From Modestobacter sp. (lineage in GTDB: Bacteria; Actinomycetota; Actinomycetes; Mycobacteriales; Geodermatophilaceae): 6,577 nt of DNA. Both the position numbers and the translations under genes were made by a program. The DNA lies in the NCBI GenBank assembly GCA_025963425.1, contig JAOPUQ010000129.1, forward strand, positions 1-6,577, read 5' to 3'. Of the stretch, positions 4,934 to 6,577 are shown piece after piece (position 1 is the first letter of the stretch; the number at the start of each line of letters is the position of its first letter). Under the pieces are notes generated by a model. It had not been told where the DNA came from, made no database searches, and saw only the letters and a list, made by a program, of their open reading frames with translations.

Positions 4934-6577
4934 CCAGTGCGACCGAGGGTCTGTCCGAGCTGGACACCGGCCCGGGCCGGCCGGCCGGTCGGCTCGACAC
5001 CGTCGACCTCGCCGCGGCCACACCCGAGGACGAGCAGCCCTTCGCCGAGCTCGGGCTGCGCGCGGAGGAGTACCAGCGGATCAAGGACATCCTCGACCGC
5101 CGGCCCACCACCGCCGAGCTCGCCATGTACTCGGTCATGTGGAGCGAGCACTGCTCCTACAAGTCCTCCAAGGTGCACCTGCGCCGGTTCGGCGACCTGC
5201 CGCCCAGCGACGCGCTGCTGGTCGGGATCGGCGAGAACGCGGGCGTCGTCGACGTCGGCGACGGCTACGCGGTCACCTTCAAGGTCGAGTCGCACAACCA
5301 CCCGAGCTACATCGAGCCCTACCAGGGCGCGGCCACCGGGGTCGGCGGCATCGTCCGCGACATCCTCACCATGGGTGCCCGGCCGATCGCCGTCATGGAC
5401 TCGCTGCGCTTCGGCCGCGCCGACGCCCCCGAAACCGCCCGCGTGCTGCCCGGCGTCATCGCCGGCGTCGGCGGCTACGGCAACTGCCTGGGCCTGCCCA
5501 ACATCGGTGGCGAGCTGCTGTTCGACGACTGCTACGTGGGCAATCCGTTGGTCAACGCGTTGTGCGTGGGCGTGATGCGGCACGAGGACGTGCGGCTGGC
5601 CAAGGCCGAGGGCCTGGGCAACAAGGTCGTCCTGTTCGGCGCGCGCACCGGCGGTGACGGCATCGGCGGGGTCTCCGTGCTGGCGAGTGAGACCTTCGAC
5701 GCCGAGGGCCCGGCCAAGCGCCCGGCGGTGCAGGTCGGCGACCCGTTCACCGAGACGCTGCTCATCGAGGCCTGCCTGGAGATCTTCGCCGCCGACCTGG
5801 TCACCGGCATCCAGGACCTGGGCGGCGCGGGCCTGTCCTGTGCCACCAGCGAGCTGGCCAGCGCCGGCACCGGCGGCATGCACGTCGACCTGGACGCCGT
5901 CCCGCTGCGCGACAGCACCCTGACGCCCGCCGAGATCCTGATGAGCGAGTCCCAGGAGCGGATGTGCGCGATCGTCGAGCCGGCCAAGGTGGAGGCGTTC
6001 CTCGCCGTCTGCCGCAAGTGGGACGTGCTGGCCACCGTCATCGGTGAGGTCACCGACGGCGACCGGCTGACCGTCGACTGGCACGGCGAGCGGATCGTCG
6101 ACGTCCCGCCGCGCACCGTGGCCCACGAGGGCCCGGTCTACGAGCGGCCGATGAGCCGTCCGGCCGACCTGGACGCCCTGCAGGCCGACGACCCGGCGGG
6201 GCTGCCCGCGCCGAGCAGCCCCGACGAGCTGCGGGCCGCCTGGCTCGCGGTGATCAGCAGCCCCGACGGCGCGGACAAGTCCTGGGTCACCGAGCAGTAC
6301 GACCGCTACGTCCGGGGCAACACGGTGCTCGCCCAGCCCGAGGACGCCGGCGTGGTGCGCATCGACGAGCACTCCCACCGCGGGATCGCGCTGTCCCTGG
6401 ACGGCAACGCCCGCTTCGCCCGGCTGGACCCCTACACCGGCGCGCAGCTCAACCTGGCCGAGGCCTACCGCAACGTCGCCGTCTCCGGTGCCCGGCCGCT
6501 GGCGGTCACCAACTGCCTGAACTTCGGCTCCCCGGAGGAGCCCGAGGTGATGTGGCAGTTCGCCGAGGCGGTCCGCG
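4930..6577 (+). CDS. purL: FGAM synthase catalytic subunit PurL, small type (cut by right edge)
   Basis: The first 549 codons of the synthetase subunit, which activates FGAR with ATP and adds ammonia supplied by PurQ. The known actinobacterial protein has about 750-770 residues, so roughly 200 are missing beyond the edge. It is the small form that needs separate PurS and PurQ, both present upstream. Visible motifs are WSEHCSYKSS from W71 (conserved H74), ESHNHPS with H122 and H124, QGAATGVGGIVRDI, GARTGGDGIGG at 237-247, QDLGGAGLS at 295-303, and MSESQERM at 338-345. TEQYDRYVRGNTV and AVTNCLNFGSPEEP then open the second half. The GTG overlaps the purQ stop, with only a weak GGTGG upstream, so coupling to purQ is likely. 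About 21 residues precede the LDTVDLAA segment, where the M. tuberculosis protein begins. This is a small, probably disordered extension, or a sign that a later start is used. No frameshift is seen. Confidence 0.96.
   Translation, partial: MTSATEGLSELDTGPGRPAGRLDTVDLAAATPEDEQPFAELGLRAEEYQRIKDILDRRPTTAELAMYSVMWSEHCSYKSSKVHLRRFGDLPPSDALLVGIGENAGVVDVGDGYAVTFKVESHNHPSYIEPYQGAATGVGGIVRDILTMGARPIAVMDSLRFGRADAPETARVLPGVIAGVGGYGNCLGLPNIGGELLFDDCYVGNPLVNALCVGVMRHEDVRLAKAEGLGNKVVLFGARTGGDGIGGVSVLASETFDAEGPAKRPAVQVGDPFTETLLIEACLEIFAADLVTGIQDLGGAGLSCATSELASAGTGGMHVDLDAVPLRDSTLTPAEILMSESQERMCAIVEPAKVEAFLAVCRKWDVLATVIGEVTDGDRLTVDWHGERIVDVPPRTVAHEGPVYERPMSRPADLDALQADDPAGLPAPSSPDELRAAWLAVISSPDGADKSWVTEQYDRYVRGNTVLAQPEDAGVVRIDEHSHRGIALSLDGNARFARLDPYTGAQLNLAEAYRNVAVSGARPLAVTNCLNFGSPEEPEVMWQFAEAVR

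Noticed and set aside
4756..6378. 540-codon minus-strand open frame opposite purL and purQ
   Set aside because: Its Val/Gly/Asp/Ala/His-rich composition is that of an antisense shadow, while the plus strand encodes intact PurQ and PurL motifs.
1..6577. Mobile element, CRISPR array, tRNA/rRNA or toxin-antitoxin/defence genes
   Set aside because: I looked on both strands and found no terminal repeats, spaced direct repeats, tRNA-like cloverleaf or related protein motifs. Coding sequence and short control regions account for the window.

Overview
The window comes from a very GC-rich actinobacterial chromosome. Codon third positions are almost all G or C, GTG starts are frequent, and start and stop codons overlap as ATGA or GTGA. 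The purine proteins closely resemble the actinobacterial versions I know. A Frankineae/Geodermatophilaceae-like origin is my guess and is not proven by this sequence.

Layout: (1) 1-846, minus strand: the N-terminal part of an AI-2E-family (PF01594) membrane transporter, cut by the left edge, with a long disordered N-terminal tail. (2) 847-951: a divergent intergenic region serving the transporter and purB. (3) 952-3125, plus strand: purB and purC, overlapping by ATGA. (4) 3126-3197: a convergent gap with two hairpins. (5) 3198-3857, minus strand: a PilZ-domain protein with intact c-di-GMP-binding motifs, lying between the two halves of the purine cluster. (6) 3858-3995: a divergent control region with a near-perfect 23-bp palindrome, a second inverted repeat, and a -10 box seven bases upstream of the likely purS start. 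(7) 3996-6577, plus strand: purS, purQ and purL, with purL cut by the right edge.

PurS, PurQ and the small-type PurL form the FGAM synthase complex (step 4 of de novo IMP synthesis). PurC makes SAICAR. PurB releases fumarate from SAICAR and also from adenylosuccinate on the AMP branch. The core is therefore housekeeping purine biosynthesis, and I see no mobile element, CRISPR array, tRNA or defence system.

The parts worth a second look are the PilZ gene embedded between purC and purS, the palindrome in its upstream region, a similar CCCC(C/G)GTACCC box before three of the gene starts, a possible leaderless start for purS, and a possible mini-ORF whose stop overlaps the purB start.
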